From contig CAJKZK010000096.1 in NCBI GenBank assembly GCA_905204225.1, positions 1 to 6,455 of the forward strand: a DNA stretch of 6,455 nucleotides. The letters are read 5' to 3'. Origin of the DNA: an uncultured Bacillota bacterium. Lineage in GTDB: Bacteria; Bacillota_I; Bacilli_A; RFN20; CAG-449. The translations under genes were made by a program, and so were the position numbers. Each line of letters begins with the position of its first letter. Positions within the stretch are counted from its first letter, which is position 1. Below are positions 4,862-6,455 of the stretch, one piece after another. A model generated the notes under the pieces. It worked only from the letters and a program-made list of their open reading frames with translations. It searched no databases and was not told where the DNA came from.

Positions 4862-6455
4862 TTTTTTATACCTTCATTGATTGGTTTAATATTTTTTTTA
4901 ATTTTAGTTTTATCAATTTTAGGTTTTAATGGTTTAACAATTTTCTTTTCTTCTATTTCTTTATCTTGCTTATGTTCAAGAGCTTTAACTGGTTTAATTG
5001 GTTTTTTAATTGCTATTTTATCTTTTTCTTCATTAGATAAAGCTAAAGAATTATTACTTGTACCTAGAATATAATCAACAACTTTTTTTCTATCTTCATT
5101 AACATTAATTGGTTTAATATTTTTATTAATATTATTTTTTTGTTGAACTTTCAAAGGTTTAATTTCTTCTTTTTTAACTTCTTTAATTTCAATTTCTTCT
5201 TTAATAGGAGCAATTAACTTAATTTCTTTTTTATCTTCAATTATTTGTGGCTCAACTTTATCTTCTTGCATATAATTTGAATTATCAAAATCATTTATAG
5301 GAGCAGTATTTTCTTCTTGATAAGGTAAAGGAGAAGAATTTTCTTCTATAACATCAATATTATATTTTTTTACTTTATCTTCTATATCTAAAGAAGTCAT
5401 ATAATCAGGTTGATATTTTTCAAAAGAAATTTCTTCATTGTCATCTTTTTCATTATAATAATCTTCCTCTTCTTCAATAGTTTCAATAATTGGTTCTTCT
5501 TCTAAAATAATATCGTGTTCTTCATCACCAACAAAATGAACTTGTCTTGTAAATAATGGTTCTTGTAACTCATTATCTTCTTCATGAACAACACCTAAAT
5601 CTGTAACACCAGTTGAAATATCATCGATATAATTTTGTTCTGGTGTTTGGTTATTTTCATTATTTTTAAATTCGTTAATTGGTTTATTATCATTAGCAAT
5701 TGCTTCAACATTATTTTCTAATTCAGATATATCATTTTCATTATTAAATAATGTTTTATTTTTTTCAGATATTCTATTCTCTTTTTCACCTTTTTTCCAA
5801 GCTTTTAATTCAATATTTTCTAATTTATTAATATATTTTGCTTTACATTTTTTGGCTCTTTTTTTCGCACGAGCTTTTCTATATGGCTTAGCAAAAATAG
5901 ATCCAATTGCCCAAAAAATAACAATAATTAAAATAATGCCTACTGCTAAAATTATCCATTCAATTTGTTTAAATTTAACAGTATCTACAATCATATTCAT
6001 GACTTGAATATATTTAGCAACTATTCTACTAATAAAATAACCTATTGTGCCTAATCTACCAGCTACTTTACTATATAAATCTAAACAGGCAATATTATCT
6101 GAAGCATGTTTATCAATTATTTCAGCAAAATAAGTCACATCATTAAATGTTATTGCGTTTTCAACAGTAAAAATTCTGTCTAATCTAATGATAATAAATA
6201 AAGCAAATAATCCTAATTCAATAAATGCAAAAAATAATCTCCAACCAGGAAATCTATTTTGATATAATTTCCATTCAAAACGAGATTTTTCTTCATCAGA
6301 TAAAGTAATAACATCTCCATTTAATGCTTTATTAAGTTTTCTTTTTCTAATAGATTTTCTTATTAAAATAATAATTCCAAATAACAAATACCAAACAATA
6401 GAAAATATAATAAAACCTATTAAATAAATAATTAAATCACAGAACCAATGAGGTA
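4858..6455 (-). CDS. Unrecognised membrane protein with long charged low-complexity tail, 5' end beyond the window
   Basis: I do not recognise this family. The frame ends at TGA (4860-4858) and stays open to the right edge. An apparent start is TTG at 6387, but 22 further in-frame codons upstream (reading PHWFCDLIIYLIGF...) complete a membrane helix that TTG would cut. No ribosome site precedes that TTG, so the true start lies outside. Counting TTG as residue 1, membrane segments are at about -20 to 9, 49-68 and 142-165, with a 75-residue loop between the last two. A very basic stretch follows (166-187, many K/R). Then come about 320 residues of probably disordered sequence: Asn/Glu-rich (200-265), strongly acidic (268-350), and Lys/Pro/Ile-rich (385-509) with repeated IKP units. 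It may be a membrane-anchored scaffold on the cytoplasmic side, but that is inference. It is coupled to ung by an ATGA overlap. Confidence 0.8.
   Translation of the reverse strand, partial: PHWFCDLIIYLIGFIIFSIVWYLLFGIIILIRKSIRKRKLNKALNGDVITLSDEEKSRFEWKLYQNRFPGWRLFFAFIELGLFALFIIIRLDRIFTVENAITFNDVTYFAEIIDKHASDNIACLDLYSKVAGRLGTIGYFISRIVAKYIQVMNMIVDTVKFKQIEWIILAVGIILIIVIFWAIGSIFAKPYRKARAKKRAKKCKAKYINKLENIELKAWKKGEKENRISEKNKTLFNNENDISELENNVEAIANDNKPINEFKNNENNQTPEQNYIDDISTGVTDLGVVHEEDNELQEPLFTRQVHFVGDEEHDIILEEEPIIETIEEEEDYYNEKDDNEEISFEKYQPDYMTSLDIEDKVKKYNIDVIEENSSPLPYQEENTAPINDFDNSNYMQEDKVEPQIIEDKKEIKLIAPIKEEIEIKEVKKEEIKPLKVQQKNNINKNIKPINVNEDRKKVVDYILGTSNNSLALSNEEKDKIAIKKPIKPVKALEHKQDKEIEEKKIVKPLKPKIDKTKIKKNIKPINEGIKK
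4861..5235 (-). repeat. Degenerate IKP/KPIN repeats in the C-terminal tail
   Basis: Within residues 385-509 (TTG at 6387 as residue 1) short units recur: IKPLK (409-413), NIKPIN (423-428), PIKPVK (463-468), VKPLKPK (484-490) and NIKPIN (499-504). A further KPIN lies at 235-238. At the DNA level this shows as repeated 'attggttt' words. It is a low-complexity protein repeat and not a mobile or CRISPR repeat. Confidence 0.6.
5398..5586 (-). other. Acidic segment of the unrecognised membrane protein
   Basis: Residues about 268-330 (TTG at 6387 as residue 1) are dominated by Glu and Asp, for example LEEEP and IEEEEDYYNEKDDNEE. They are flanked by basic stretches at 166-187 and 385-509. The charge segregation within one chain is clear from the translation. 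Its function is unknown. Confidence 0.65.

Noticed and set aside
4877..5074. Plus-strand open frame of 65 codons, hydrophobic
   Set aside because: It is antisense to the Lys/Ile-rich tail of the membrane protein; AAA/GAA-rich codons read backwards give Phe/Ser/Leu, mimicking a membrane peptide.
4870..5150. Repeated 'attggttt' words as a possible CRISPR or regulatory repeat array
   Set aside because: The words follow the codons of KPI/KPIN units in a low-complexity protein tail, with irregular spacing and no conserved spacer length.
1070..6387. Possible use of TGA as tryptophan (mollicute code)
   Set aside because: Tryptophans in all checked genes are TGG, and TGA serves as stop in an ATGA overlap with ung. 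The standard bacterial code explains everything.

Overview
The window is very A+T-rich (by eye about a quarter G+C). It uses TGG for tryptophan, has strong AGGAG-type ribosome sites, and carries a gerQ-type spore coat gene. Together these point to a low-GC, spore-forming member of the Bacillota, most likely a Bacilli/Erysipelotrichia-like gut or host-associated lineage. Nothing looks like phage, IS, CRISPR or RNA genes. The standard bacterial code fits: every tryptophan checked is TGG, and one gene ends in TGA inside an ATGA overlap.

Layout. Positions 1-3592 (minus strand) hold a two-gene transporter operon. The first gene is an 840-residue multidomain protein with five domains in order: an N-terminal membrane module, a small Ig-like (BIG2-like) domain, a YwaF/TMEM164-like membrane domain, a short linker, and a complete ABC ATPase. 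Two bases after its stop begins an ABC-2-type permease that runs off the left edge. Together they look like one exporter whose ATPase has been fused to a polytopic membrane protein. The substrate cannot be read from the sequence.

Positions 3593-3774 are a 182-base divergent regulatory region. The transporter side has a near-consensus extended -10 housekeeping promoter. The gerQ side has a candidate sporulation sigma-E-type promoter. Between and around them are a 19-bp dyad, a 14-bp palindrome and a spaced direct repeat that could be operators. gerQ (plus strand, 3775-4179) encodes a short coat protein with an unusual Pro/Tyr-rich, lysine-free N-terminus.

At 4178-4206 a compact hairpin serves as a bidirectional terminator between the convergent gerQ and ung genes. 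ung (minus strand) encodes a complete family 1 uracil-DNA glycosylase. It is translationally coupled (ATGA overlap) to an upstream unrecognised membrane protein with a long, charge-segregated, low-complexity tail. That gene continues past the right edge; the apparent TTG start at 6387 is almost certainly not its real start.

The most noteworthy item is the membrane-Ig-YwaF-ABC fusion with its partner permease. The second is the coat protein that lacks the cross-linking lysines known in the Bacillus subtilis protein.
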